Assembly (NCBI GenBank): GCA_904420445.1
Contig: CAJFVJ010000001.1
Span: 788,162-852,161, forward strand
Direction of reading: 5' to 3'
From: Candidatus Adamsella avium
GTDB taxonomy: Bacteria; Cyanobacteriota; Vampirovibrionia; Gastranaerophilales; CAJFVJ01
Length of the DNA: 64,000 nucleotides
The position numbers were made by a program, and so were the translations under genes. Shown here in pieces: positions 42,307-50,736 of this stretch (the first letter of the stretch is position 1; each line of letters begins with the position of its first letter). A model generated the notes under the pieces. That model worked only from the letters and a program-made list of their open reading frames with translations. It did no database searches and was not told the origin of the DNA.

Positions 42307-43384
42307 AGTTTCTTTTGACGGAATGAAAAAAAATGGACGTTTGGGAACAAAGAAAGCCCAAGCACAAACATTCGGAAGTGTATCGACTATTATTTCCAAG
42401 GCCGGTGATGCTGTTGATAAATTTTCAAAAAGCTCTTCAGGCAAAAAGTTTTTGGATGTTGTTCAATTTGACAGTTTGAATATGTCTTTCCCTATATTGT
42501 TTACGACAACTTACGGTTTTGTGCTTTTCCCCCGTATTATTCAGGCTCAAAAACGTGATAAAGCCAAAACTCAGGGAGCTAAGAATGTTGAGTTGAAGGA
42601 TATTTTGAGAAGAGATATTCCTTCAATAGGTGCTGTGTTATTTTCTGTTCCTTTGTTGAATAAGACGATGGCAAAGATTTGTCAGGAAAAATCAGGATTA
42701 ATTTTGTCAACAAATCCAAACAGAAAAAATCAGGGATTTTTGAAGAATGTTTTTGATACGATAAGACCTGAAAAAGGTGACAGGGTTTTGAATGCTTTTG
42801 ATGCAAAACATCTTTACTCGGGGATTGATGATTATATTTCTGCGGGCAGACCGGCAACGGATTTCTTTAAAGTGCTGACAGATAACGGAGCAAACCTCGG
42901 CAAGATGCTCAAAAACCTGAAAGAAGATGCTCCTGTTCTAGAGAATATGTATAAAGAAGCAGGCAAGTCAGGTTCTATTTTTGCGGCATCAAATGATGAT
43001 ATTCTGGATGTTGTAGGACGTGCATTCAAAGAAGATGCCCCAGAGGCGATGAAAAAAGGCGCCGAGTCTTTGAAGAAAGTTTTCGGGAATGCTGATAATA
43101 TTTTTGTTAATAAAACGAAGTTCTACAATTCACTGGCCGGTGCTTTGAATTTGTTTGTAATCACTCCGTTAATTCTCGGTCTTTTGATACCGAGTATTAA
43201 TGAAAAGAAAACAAAAGAAGCAGAAAAAGCTGCTCAGGAAGCACAACAACCATCTTTTGCGGCAGCACCGAAACAAGTGCAACCTATGCAGGCTGAGTCA
43301 AATATTACGATTACCAAAAATGCGCCGTCGCTCAGACATCTTCGAGAACGAACAGGGTCTACATTCCAGAAGTTTATAGGCTAA
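42293..43384 (+). CDS. Lineage-type hypothetical protein with N-terminal SFDG motif
   Basis: A 363-residue protein of unknown function. It starts 'MQVNRVSFDGMKKNGRLGTK' followed by 'AQTFGSVSTI', again the short FxG-type start. Two hydrophobic segments are visible: about 65-85 ('SFPILFTTTYGFVLFPRII') and about 285-305 ('NLFVITPLILGLLIPSI'). The C-terminal 65 residues are Gln/Ala-rich and end 'RERTGSTFQKFIG'. It is translationally coupled to the gene before it and is followed by repeat copy 1. Confidence 0.75.
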   Translation: MQVNRVSFDGMKKNGRLGTKKAQAQTFGSVSTIISKAGDAVDKFSKSSSGKKFLDVVQFDSLNMSFPILFTTTYGFVLFPRIIQAQKRDKAKTQGAKNVELKDILRRDIPSIGAVLFSVPLLNKTMAKICQEKSGLILSTNPNRKNQGFLKNVFDTIRPEKGDRVLNAFDAKHLYSGIDDYISAGRPATDFFKVLTDNGANLGKMLKNLKEDAPVLENMYKEAGKSGSIFAASNDDILDVVGRAFKEDAPEAMKKGAESLKKVFGNADNIFVNKTKFYNSLAGALNLFVITPLILGLLIPSINEKKTKEAEKAAQEAQQPSFAAAPKQVQPMQAESNITITKNAPSLRHLRERTGSTFQKFIG

Positions 43385-43404
43385 ATTATTTCTTTTTGGG
43401 GGAT

Positions 43405-43544
43405 TTATATAGCAAATTTCACCAAAAATTTCCAAAACAACGTCATACTGAGCGTTAGCGAAGTATCTAAATAAAAAGGATTCTTCTGGCTAAAACCTTC
43501 AGAATGACATACTTTTAATAGTATCTGGGAAATTTGCTATATAA
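43405..43544 (+). repeat. 140-base intergenic inverted-repeat element, copy 1
   Basis: Starts TTATATAGCAAATTTC and ends with its complement (GAAATTTGCTATATAA), a 16-base terminal inverted repeat. The core contains 'CGTCATACTGAGCGTTAGCG' and further inward 'GATTCTTCTGG' and 'CAGAATGAC'. Same length and closely similar to 48672-48811; related in reverse orientation to 59491-59623. No coding capacity; resembles a MITE or REP-type element. Confidence 0.85.
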
Positions 43545-43546
43545 GT

Positions 43547-44614
43547 TCATTTTTTTGTCTGTTGATTTTGTGTGGTTTTATCCTGAGATTTTGTTTGAGA
43601 TTGTTTTTTAGCTTCTTCTGATTTTTTGTGTTTTTCTTTTAGTTTTTTGAATTCTTTTTCCTGGAATTTCAAACTCTTTGCGTCATTTTCAGAGGGTTGT
43701 TCCTGTTGTTGTTCTTTTTTATCTTCTTGTTTTTGAGGTTGTTCTTGTGCTTTTGACTCTTTTTTGTCAGGTTCCTGTTTTTGTTTGTCCTCTGTTTTTG
43801 TTTTGTCGTCTTTCTGAGTTTCCTTTTGTTTTTGTTTCTGTTCTTCGAGGAGGACAATTGCTTCGCTTCCTACTATTTGCTCAAGAGAAGAACGTTTGAT
43901 TAGGAAGTCTTCACGGGCTTTTGTTTGTTTTTGTATTGCATCACGATAAAATGTATCTGCGATGACAAGGTTTTTATCTGTAGAGTTTTGCATCTGCACG
44001 TAGTGTTTATGTCTGTTTTTGAGGATTTCGTCTGTCATAAACAGAACTTTTTTTGCTGTTATATAGTCGTAGTAGGTAATGACAAGTTTTGTCTGGAGTT
44101 CTTCAACTGATTTTGCAAGAAGTACAAGATCTGTATCGGTTACTTTTTCGATATGTTTTTCGAGAGGAGTTTTGCTGCCTTGCAGGACTTCCTGCAGAAA
44201 GCTGCCGCCAATAAGTGCAGAACCTCCGAGCATTGCCGAAGACGAACCGAGTGCTGCGACAGGAGCGATGGCAGCGATAGGTTTGAGAAGGTTTTTTACT
44301 TTTGCTTTTTCTTTTTCCTTATCTTTATCCTGAGGGTCAGAGAGTTTGTAGATGGCAAATTTGATTGTTTCGCTGTGTTCAACGGCATAAGGCCATAAGA
44401 AAGTGAGGTCATTGAGCATGTCTTCTTCTTCGTCTTTGAGTTCAAGACCTATTTCCTGTGCGATTTTAGTCATGTCCATGTCATAATAGCTGCCTGACTT
44501 GACTGATTTGCTATCGGCAACAGCTGGGCTTTTCCCCGGGACTATAACGGCATCAGCGTTTGTTGTTAAGAGTGAAAAAAATATGGAGAGTATAATAAGG
44601 GTTTGTTTTTTCAT
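43547..44614 (-). CDS. Exported coiled-coil protein, distant TolC-like look, with Gln/Lys-rich tail
   Basis: A 355-residue protein with a signal peptide (MKKQTLIILSIFFSLLTTNADA). It shares a plan with its neighbour at 44644: 'FLWPYAVEHSETIKFAIYKL', a Gly/Ala-rich hydrophobic stretch ('AAIAPVAALGSSSAMLGG'), 'TDTDLVLLAKSVEELQTKLV' / 'TYYDYITAKKVLFMTDEIL' and a helical end 'SLEQIVGSEAIVLLEE', which resembles the TolC-type helical hairpins. The last 95 residues are almost entirely Lys, Gln, Glu and Asp. Function unknown; a periplasmic or envelope role is likely. Confidence 0.7.
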   Translation of the reverse strand: MKKQTLIILSIFFSLLTTNADAVIVPGKSPAVADSKSVKSGSYYDMDMTKIAQEIGLELKDEEEDMLNDLTFLWPYAVEHSETIKFAIYKLSDPQDKDKEKEKAKVKNLLKPIAAIAPVAALGSSSAMLGGSALIGGSFLQEVLQGSKTPLEKHIEKVTDTDLVLLAKSVEELQTKLVITYYDYITAKKVLFMTDEILKNRHKHYVQMQNSTDKNLVIADTFYRDAIQKQTKAREDFLIKRSSLEQIVGSEAIVLLEEQKQKQKETQKDDKTKTEDKQKQEPDKKESKAQEQPQKQEDKKEQQQEQPSENDAKSLKFQEKEFKKLKEKHKKSEEAKKQSQTKSQDKTTQNQQTKK

Positions 44615-44643
44615 TTTTTCTTCTTAATATAATATCTTTAAAT

Positions 44644-45633
44644 TTATTTTACATCAGATTTTTCATCGGATTGATTATTATAGACAACAGCGTTCAAGTT
44701 AAGAGAAGATACAGCTTCTGCACCGGCAAGTCTTTCAAGCTCGAGTCTGTATTGTTTGATTTTTTGTTTGATTTTGACTTCTTCAAGGAGCTGTTCATCA
44801 TAGAGTGCTGATGATACTACAATGTAGAAGGAGTCATTTTTTTCGATTGCATTTGAATAATTTCTGTGTTCGACCATCATTTTTTGACGGCAGTTTTTGA
44901 GTTCGTTGATGGAACTTTTATAACCGTAATAATTTTTGATTATACGGTTTTGAAGATTCTCGACGAGTTCAGAGAGTTGAATCAGCTCGGTATCAGTAAG
45001 CGGCATTTTCTTTGGCATTGCGCTTTTTTCAACCAGCCTGCTTGCAAGCTGACCGCCTGCGAGAGAAAGTGTTTGCGTAGTGTAGCCGGCTCCCAGCATA
45101 TAAGGCACAAGTGCTGCCCCGCTTATAAGAGTGGAGATTGAACGAGCCATTATTGATGAGTGGCTTTTGAGCTGTTCAGGAGGAATGGACAGTTTTTGCA
45201 CTGCAAATCTTATTGCACTGTTGCGATCAAGAGTTGCATACCAGAGTTTGTCAAGGTCTTCCTTATCCTGTTTCTTTTGGGCATTAAAAATCTTTGAGAG
45301 TTCTTCTTTGTCTGTTTCAAAGAGAGGGTCATCGATTTTTGTTATTTTTTTGCTCTGAATTTTCTGCTCTGGCATGTCTTCTGCTGTCAGAGTAATTTCG
45401 TAGGGATTTGATGATGATTCTTTGATAGGTGTTTGTTTTGCTGTTTGGGTTGTTTTTGGAGTTTCTTTTTTTGTTATTGTATTTGTTTTTTGTGCCGGAG
45501 CTGTTTTTTTCTCGACCGTTTTTTCTTGTTTTGTTGGTATCGGCACAGGCGGGAAAGATATGGCTGATGCTGCGTTGCTCATCCATATCAAGCATAAAAT
45601 TGATAACAATAATTTTGAGTTAATTTTGTTCAA
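44644..45633 (-). CDS. Exported coiled-coil protein, paralogue of the downstream gene
   Basis: A 329-residue protein with a signal peptide (MNKINSKLLLSILCLIWMSNAASA) and a Lys/Thr/Pro-rich linker. The rest parallels the gene at 43547: 'LWYATLDRNSAIRFAVQKLS', a Gly/Ala-rich hydrophobic stretch ('SGAALVPYMLGAGYTTQTLS'), 'LTDTELIQLSELVENLQNRI', 'NYYGYKSSINELKNC' and 'LELERLAGAEAVSSL'. The shared order shows that the two arose by duplication. They are 29 bases apart and probably co-transcribed. Role unknown. Confidence 0.72.
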   Translation of the reverse strand: MNKINSKLLLSILCLIWMSNAASAISFPPVPIPTKQEKTVEKKTAPAQKTNTITKKETPKTTQTAKQTPIKESSSNPYEITLTAEDMPEQKIQSKKITKIDDPLFETDKEELSKIFNAQKKQDKEDLDKLWYATLDRNSAIRFAVQKLSIPPEQLKSHSSIMARSISTLISGAALVPYMLGAGYTTQTLSLAGGQLASRLVEKSAMPKKMPLTDTELIQLSELVENLQNRIIKNYYGYKSSINELKNCRQKMMVEHRNYSNAIEKNDSFYIVVSSALYDEQLLEEVKIKQKIKQYRLELERLAGAEAVSSLNLNAVVYNNQSDEKSDVK

Positions 45634-45804
45634 TTTCTAATCTCATTTCCCTACTTAACTGTTTTATAACATACACAAACTTGTGATGGCATTAAAATTA
45701 AGTTTTTTATTACAAACTATAAAGAATATCTTAAGTTCATTGACACTTTTGAAGAATAAGCTATCATGTATATATAAGGTTTTTTTAGAGGATGCAGGGC
45801 AGAT

Positions 45805-46071
45805 ATGTTGTTGGTTCACAAACTAAAACAATTTGAAAGACAGATAGTTTTTTTGCGCTGGGCAACAGCTGCCGAGTTTTGCAAAATTAAGTATGTCGGT
45901 GCTGATTTTGTTGAAGTTGACGTCATTGACACTGATACGATGGAATATTGCGAAACAGTTCTTTTGAATCCGTCGCTTATTTTGGAGGTTGCAATAGGCG
46001 GTTCTGAAATAGGAAGAGTTGTCGCTGCTTTATCAAGCAAGTTATCCTCTGCTGAAAGCAAATATGAATAA
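45805..46071 (+). CDS. Small conserved-looking hypothetical protein
   Basis: An 88-residue protein ('LKQFERQIVFLRWATAAEFC', 'VGADFVEVDVIDTDTMEYCE', 'ILEVAIGGSEIGRVVAALSS') with alternating strand-like segments, perhaps a small beta-barrel. Its stop overlaps the start of the YkgJ-type gene in ATGAATAA, which supports it as the first gene of a two-gene operon. I recognise no family. Confidence 0.65.
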   Translation: MLLVHKLKQFERQIVFLRWATAAEFCKIKYVGADFVEVDVIDTDTMEYCETVLLNPSLILEVAIGGSEIGRVVAALSSKLSSAESKYE

Positions 46072-47044
46072 TAAAAATAAACTTTCTAAAGAATGCAGCG
46101 AGGATATACTATTATATCGTGAATTGTTCAAGAATTCTTCAAAGTCGCTTGAAGAGTTCTTTTTGAGTCTGAAAAATAACTTTTCCTGCAAAAAATGCAG
46201 ACGCTGCTGCAAAATTCTCTGCAAAGAAGCTCCTCCTTCGCAGCTGATTGGAGAAAACAAACTTTTTGAGAAGCTCTTTGTCCCGTTTGGCTCTGATAAA
46301 TTTGAGGATGTTGATATAGCAGAAAATCATAAACTTGCTCAAGAGGCTGATGATGATTTTGTTCGGCATGTTTTTGATACGGTTTCGAAGGATGTTTTCT
46401 TTTTCAGATGCAGGTATTTTATTGACGGGCAATGCATCAGGAACAAAGATAGTGCAGCATTATGCCTCGGTTATCCGAACTCGTCAATGACCGTTCTTTC
46501 TGAAGGGTGCTCTTATGGCGGATGGCAGAAGCTTATTCTTGATAAAATAGAAAACGAAATATCAAAAGATATCCTCCAAAAACTCGGAGAGATAAAAAAA
46601 TACAGATATGAATTTTCCTGCAATCATACGGGCACCTGCTGCCGTCTTGCATGTTCAGAGTATACACTTGAGCAGCTCAAAGAGAAAGCCTTGAATGGGG
46701 ATAGGTTTGCAAAGGATTTTGTAAGTATTTTTATTCCTTATGAAAATATAAAGGAGGCAAGACAGGTTTATCCAGAGTTTGTATCTATGATGGAGTCGAA
46801 AACTGGTAGAGTATATTTCTATCATTGCCCTCACATAACAGATGATAACCTGTGTTCAATATACGATAAACGGCCTCAGCTGTGCAGGGATTTTCCTGAT
46901 AACCCGCTTGCAATTTTGCCTGAAAGCTGCGGGTATTATCAATGGAAGAAAGAAGTTGAGTATTCTGCCCTTTTGATGCATGCGCTGATAGAAATATGCG
47001 GATTTTATAAAAATAAACTTGAGTATATAAATATTGTTAAATAA
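46064..47044 (+). CDS. YkgJ family protein with duplicated cysteine-cluster domain
   Basis: A 326-residue protein with two CxxCxxCC-type domains. The first is 'FSCKKCRRCCKILCKEAPP' with a later 'CRYFIDGQCI...SAALCLGYP'; the second is 'YEFSCNHTGTCCRLACSEYT' followed by 'CPHITDDNLCSIYDKRPQLC' and 'RDFP'. These are the marks of the YkgJ family, which probably binds zinc or an iron-sulfur cluster, with unknown reaction. ATG at 46064 is chosen since it overlaps the stop of the preceding gene; an earlier in-frame start lies inside that gene. Confidence 0.88.
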   Translation: MNNKNKLSKECSEDILLYRELFKNSSKSLEEFFLSLKNNFSCKKCRRCCKILCKEAPPSQLIGENKLFEKLFVPFGSDKFEDVDIAENHKLAQEADDDFVRHVFDTVSKDVFFFRCRYFIDGQCIRNKDSAALCLGYPNSSMTVLSEGCSYGGWQKLILDKIENEISKDILQKLGEIKKYRYEFSCNHTGTCCRLACSEYTLEQLKEKALNGDRFAKDFVSIFIPYENIKEARQVYPEFVSMMESKTGRVYFYHCPHITDDNLCSIYDKRPQLCRDFPDNPLAILPESCGYYQWKKEVEYSALLMHALIEICGFYKNKLEYINIVK

Positions 47045-47216
47045 TGTAAACTTTTGAAAGCTAGTTATAACAATGATTTTATTAAAAACGGCTCTAAAAA
47101 GTCATTAAAGAATATATACTAAAGCAATATTTTTTATGATTCAGTTTTTATTATTATATATGCCACAATAGAGAAATTTTACTACCCAAATTGAGAAGAG
47201 AAAGAGAGGAATTTCT

Positions 47217-48605
47217 ATGAGCGCTATTTCAAACACTTATGTGAACCCGTATGGAAATCCGCAGCTTGATAAACAGCTGGCTGAAACCATGAGTTCCGTG
47301 CAGGGGCAAATGTCGTTGTTTAACGGAACAACTTCATCAACAAATTCAACAAACTCGATGACAAGAGAAGAGTATCTTGAATCAAGAGGATGTACTGACG
47401 GGAATAACGATGGTAAAATCGGATTTTTCAGTGCAATAGGAAATATATTTAAAGGTGCAGTAAAATCTGTAGTAAATACAGTTAAGGATATTGTAACAAA
47501 CCCTGTTAAGCTGCTTGGAGCAGTTGCAACAGCAGCGATATGTTTTTTGTGTCCTCCAGTAGGTCTCGCACTTGCGGGTGTAGGTATTGCAACAGGTGCA
47601 GCAAAAATGATAGGCGGAGTTGCAAACGCAATGGGTGCCAAGACCGATGCAGAAGCAAAAGCCGCATGGCAGCAGGTCGGAGAAGGCGGTGTTGTCCTCG
47701 GAACATCAATAGTCGGTGCAAAAGCTTCCGTTAAGTCAATGGGCGCAGGCTCTGCTATCAAAGGCAGACTTGTTGATCCTTCAACCGGAAAAGTTAAACT
47801 GACAAATGTATTCAAAGATGGAGGCAAGTTCAAACCTGTAAAAGGTGCAACAGAATTCGGCAAAGCAATGTGGAAAGATGCAAAATCATCACCATTAGGG
47901 AAAAAATTAACCATATCTAATATTAAAAATTTCAAAAATACTTTGACATCTCAAGCCGATGAAATTGCAAATACAAGACTTAATACAAGAATGGATGAGC
48001 TGGCAAAATCAGGAGCAAAAAAATTCGGCGATAGTATTATGGATGATGTTGCTTCTTCAAGAAAACCTTTTGCCGAAGCAGTTAAGAACGCAGCTGACGA
48101 TTTTGCAAATGCTTCAGATGATGCAGCCAGAACAGCAGCTAAATCAAAACTCGATGCAGCTCAGAAAGCTCTTGATGATTTTGATAACAGTGTTGAATAT
48201 ACAGACTTGAATACACTTAAAAATGCAGCAAAAGGCGGAAAAAATTCGGTAAAAGCATCAGGAAGAGATTATGTAGAAGCATTGAAGTCAAAAGTTCCGT
48301 CAAAAACAAAAATCACACTAGACAATCTCGATGATATTAAAGGATTATCAACAACAGATAAAACATACCTGAGATCTGCTCTCAGACAAGGTCAGAAAAT
48401 AAATCCGGACATGTTGTCAAAATCAGGTCAGGTCGCATACAAAGAAGCAGTCGGCTCAGGGGCATTCCAACAAGCAAAAGCACACGGAATTGAATTCTTC
48501 AAAAATCACGGAAAAGATATGCTTCAAGCAGGAAAACAAGTTTTCCCTTACGAAATGTCAAAAGGAGATGTCGCTCAAGATTACTTACAACAATACTACG
48601 GATAA
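47217..48605 (+). CDS. Lineage-type hypothetical protein with EF-hand-like loop and Gly/Ala-rich core
   Basis: A 462-residue protein with no signal peptide. The first 50 residues are Ser/Thr/Asn-rich ('SLFNGTTSSTNSTNSMTREE'). A loop 'DGNNDGKIG' (about residues 61-69) looks like a single EF-hand/dockerin-type calcium loop. Then comes a strongly hydrophobic Gly/Ala-rich stretch (about 94-135, 'GVGIATGAAKMIGGVANAMG'). The rest is charged and helical with Lys/Asp/Ala repeats. The start has AGAGAGGA. A strong terminator follows. The function is unknown. The make-up resembles proteins exported by non-Sec routes, which remains a guess. Confidence 0.75.
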   Translation: MSAISNTYVNPYGNPQLDKQLAETMSSVQGQMSLFNGTTSSTNSTNSMTREEYLESRGCTDGNNDGKIGFFSAIGNIFKGAVKSVVNTVKDIVTNPVKLLGAVATAAICFLCPPVGLALAGVGIATGAAKMIGGVANAMGAKTDAEAKAAWQQVGEGGVVLGTSIVGAKASVKSMGAGSAIKGRLVDPSTGKVKLTNVFKDGGKFKPVKGATEFGKAMWKDAKSSPLGKKLTISNIKNFKNTLTSQADEIANTRLNTRMDELAKSGAKKFGDSIMDDVASSRKPFAEAVKNAADDFANASDDAARTAAKSKLDAAQKALDDFDNSVEYTDLNTLKNAAKGGKNSVKASGRDYVEALKSKVPSKTKITLDNLDDIKGLSTTDKTYLRSALRQGQKINPDMLSKSGQVAYKEAVGSGAFQQAKAHGIEFFKNHGKDMLQAGKQVFPYEMSKGDVAQDYLQQYYG

Positions 48606-48633
48606 TAGAAATTCTCTCTCAATAAACATAAAT

Positions 48634-48668
48634 AAAAAACTCCGGGAGCACATACCCGGAGTTTTTTT
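48634..48668 (+). terminator. Intrinsic terminator
   Basis: Arms AAAAAACTCCGGG and CCCGGAGTTTTTTT around an 8-base loop, directly after the gene ending at 48605. Confidence 0.9.
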
Positions 48669-48671
48669 GAT

Positions 48672-48811
48672 TTATATAGCAAATTCTGCAAAAAATTCTC
48701 AAAACAACGTCATACTGAGCGTTAGCGAAGTATCGAAACAAAAAAGATTCTTCTGGCTAAAGCCCTCAGAATGACGGACTTTTAATAGTATCTGCGGAAT
48801 TTGCTATATAA
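48672..48811 (+). repeat. 140-base intergenic inverted-repeat element, copy 2
   Basis: Same terminal inverted repeat (TTATATAGCAAATT ... AATTTGCTATATAA), same length and same core ('CGTCATACTGAGCGTTAGCG', 'GATTCTTCTGGC', 'CAGAATGAC') as copy 1 at 43405-43544, with scattered substitutions. It starts four bases after a terminator. The remaining stretch to the next gene (48812-48920) shows nothing specific. Confidence 0.85.
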
Positions 48812-48920
48812 ATTCCGTTTTTTTTATGATTGTAAAAATTTATTTCAATACACATGAAACATGGGGCAATAATTTTATTTAGGCGCTTTAATATAAATAA
48901 AGACATATAAGGTAAAGTAA

Positions 48921-50690
48921 ATGTATTCTTATTCATTTCCACCACCGCAGACATATATTCCACCCCAGCAGGCTTATTATGCGCAATATCCTGCCCAGAA
49001 CGGTGTGAATAATTTCAATAATAATCAGCAGGGAGCAAATTGGACGTATTCTTTTTATATGCCGCAGTCTGCTCCTTTTGCTTATCCATATCAGCCGCAG
49101 CAACAGCAGCAGATGGCTGTTCAACCTGCCCCAAAGACTCCCTTGCCGCAGGTTTCATCTCTGCCCCCTGAAACAAAACCTGCTGTAACAAAACCTGAAG
49201 GTAACAACCAGACTGTTCTGTGGTATATAAACGACCTGCACGGGCGCCTTGACGGCTCGAAAAGACTTGTGACAGCCGCACATCAGTTTGATGACCAATA
49301 TGAAAATAAAGGCGTTGATACTCTCAAAATTGCATCAGGCGATGTTGCTATCGGCTCTGATGATGCAAAGAACGCATATATGTTTGATTTGATGCGTTTG
49401 ATGGGCATAGATGCAAAAACACCCGGAAACCATGAGTTTGATATGGGCACTGATAAGCTTGCAGAGCATCTTGATAAGATTCCTTCAAATTTTGTCGTTA
49501 CAAATTTGAACACAGACCCGTCTAATCCTCTGCACAGGCATGTTGTTAACAACAAAATTCTCAGGTCGGCGATTATTGAAGAAAACGGAACAAAATACGG
49601 TTATCTCGGGGCAATACCTACCAACCTGAAAGAAAGATTGAATGCCGATGCGAAAGAAACAGCAGAAACGATGAGTGTAGATAATCTTGACCAAACAATC
49701 GTTGAACTACAGCAGGAAGTTGATAAACTCAAAGCGCAGGGCGTTGATAGGATAATCCTCTCCGCTCATATGGAAGATGATGAGAAGAAAAAAATTGCCG
49801 AGAATACATCAGGTATTGATATTATAACCGGCGCTCATACTCACAAAGTTGTTGATGGGGTCAAAGAAGGCGAAAACTTTGTTTACAACAAAGATGGGGA
49901 TCCGGTACTTATTACTCAGGCAGGAAAAGACGGTAAACATTACGGTGTCGCCAAAGTGACATGGGATGATGAGGGAAGAATAATTAAGGCAGAAAATAAT
50001 GTTTATCCGACGAAAAATATCCCGCAGAGTGCTCTTGCAAACCATTTCGAGATAGTCCATATGGGACCTGCGAAAGTGCTTGCGAATATAACAAACAAAG
50101 TTGACGCAATCTCTGAAGAATATATGGCAGAGAGTGCGATTTCTGATTTGATAACAGATGCCATGAGGGCAAAAACAGGCGCTGATGTTGCTTTTTCGAA
50201 TATAGGCTCTGTCAGAGGCTCTGTAGGTCCGGGTGAAATTACTGACAGACAGATTATGGAACTGCTGCCTTATGAAAATGAGCTGAAGACTTTCAAATAC
50301 AGCGAAAAAGATATTATAGACGTTCTCAAAGGCGGTGTTGCTTCTCATGTTAACAAAGCTCACGGTCCAAGTGCAATTCAGGTATCAGGATTGCGTTATA
50401 AGATAGATGAAGACAACAAAATTGATGATGTTTTCATCCAGCAGAAAGACGGCACCTGGAAAGAAATAGATGAAGAACATCCTTCAGAAAACACTTTCTA
50501 TACTGTAGTATATGATACTTATCTCGGAGGAGGACCAAAGTATCTTGAGATGATGAACTGTCCAGAGAAGATGATTAAAGCCTTCGGTGTTACGACAACT
50601 CAGGCGTTGATAGATTATCTCGCAAGTTTCAACAACAGAACTTTTGAACTCAAACCGGCAGGGCGAATAGAAATAGAATCAAAGGATTAA
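48921..50690 (+). CDS. 5'-nucleotidase/cyclic phosphodiesterase family protein with Pro/Gln/Tyr-rich leader
   Basis: A 589-residue protein. Residues 1-95 are low-complexity Pro, Gln, Tyr and Asn, with no signal peptide. From about residue 100 it is a metallophosphatase: 'VLWYINDLHGRLDG' (DxH), 'IASGDVAIGSDD', 'PGNHEFDMGTDK' and 'DIITGAHTHKVVDG'. The C-terminal 5'-nucleotidase domain follows ('ADVAFSNIGSVRGSVGPGEI', 'MELLPYENELKTF', 'TVVYDTYLGGGPKYLEMM'). The family hydrolyses nucleotides or UDP-sugars, usually in the periplasm or at the surface; export by the unusual leader is possible. A terminator follows. Confidence 0.9.
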   Translation: MYSYSFPPPQTYIPPQQAYYAQYPAQNGVNNFNNNQQGANWTYSFYMPQSAPFAYPYQPQQQQQMAVQPAPKTPLPQVSSLPPETKPAVTKPEGNNQTVLWYINDLHGRLDGSKRLVTAAHQFDDQYENKGVDTLKIASGDVAIGSDDAKNAYMFDLMRLMGIDAKTPGNHEFDMGTDKLAEHLDKIPSNFVVTNLNTDPSNPLHRHVVNNKILRSAIIEENGTKYGYLGAIPTNLKERLNADAKETAETMSVDNLDQTIVELQQEVDKLKAQGVDRIILSAHMEDDEKKKIAENTSGIDIITGAHTHKVVDGVKEGENFVYNKDGDPVLITQAGKDGKHYGVAKVTWDDEGRIIKAENNVYPTKNIPQSALANHFEIVHMGPAKVLANITNKVDAISEEYMAESAISDLITDAMRAKTGADVAFSNIGSVRGSVGPGEITDRQIMELLPYENELKTFKYSEKDIIDVLKGGVASHVNKAHGPSAIQVSGLRYKIDEDNKIDDVFIQQKDGTWKEIDEEHPSENTFYTVVYDTYLGGGPKYLEMMNCPEKMIKAFGVTTTQALIDYLASFNNRTFELKPAGRIEIESKD

Positions 50691-50694
50691 AATA

Positions 50695-50726
50695 AAAAAA
50701 GAGGTCCAATCAGGACCTCTTCTTTT
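50695..50726. terminator. Bidirectional terminator
   Basis: Stem AAGAGGTCC / GGACCTCTT with loop AATCA, an A run before and a T-rich run after. It separates the convergent genes ending at 50690 and 50737. Confidence 0.85.
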
Positions 50727-50736
50727 TGGGGTTATG

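Noticed and set aside
43669..45640. Frames of 60-90 codons on both strands within the two coiled-coil genes
   Set aside because: They come from low-complexity Lys/Gln-rich coding tracts; the signal-peptide-bearing minus-strand genes explain the region.
48490..48774. 94-codon frame spanning the end of one gene, a terminator and repeat copy 2
   Set aside because: It crosses an intrinsic terminator and a non-coding repeat and has no ribosome site.
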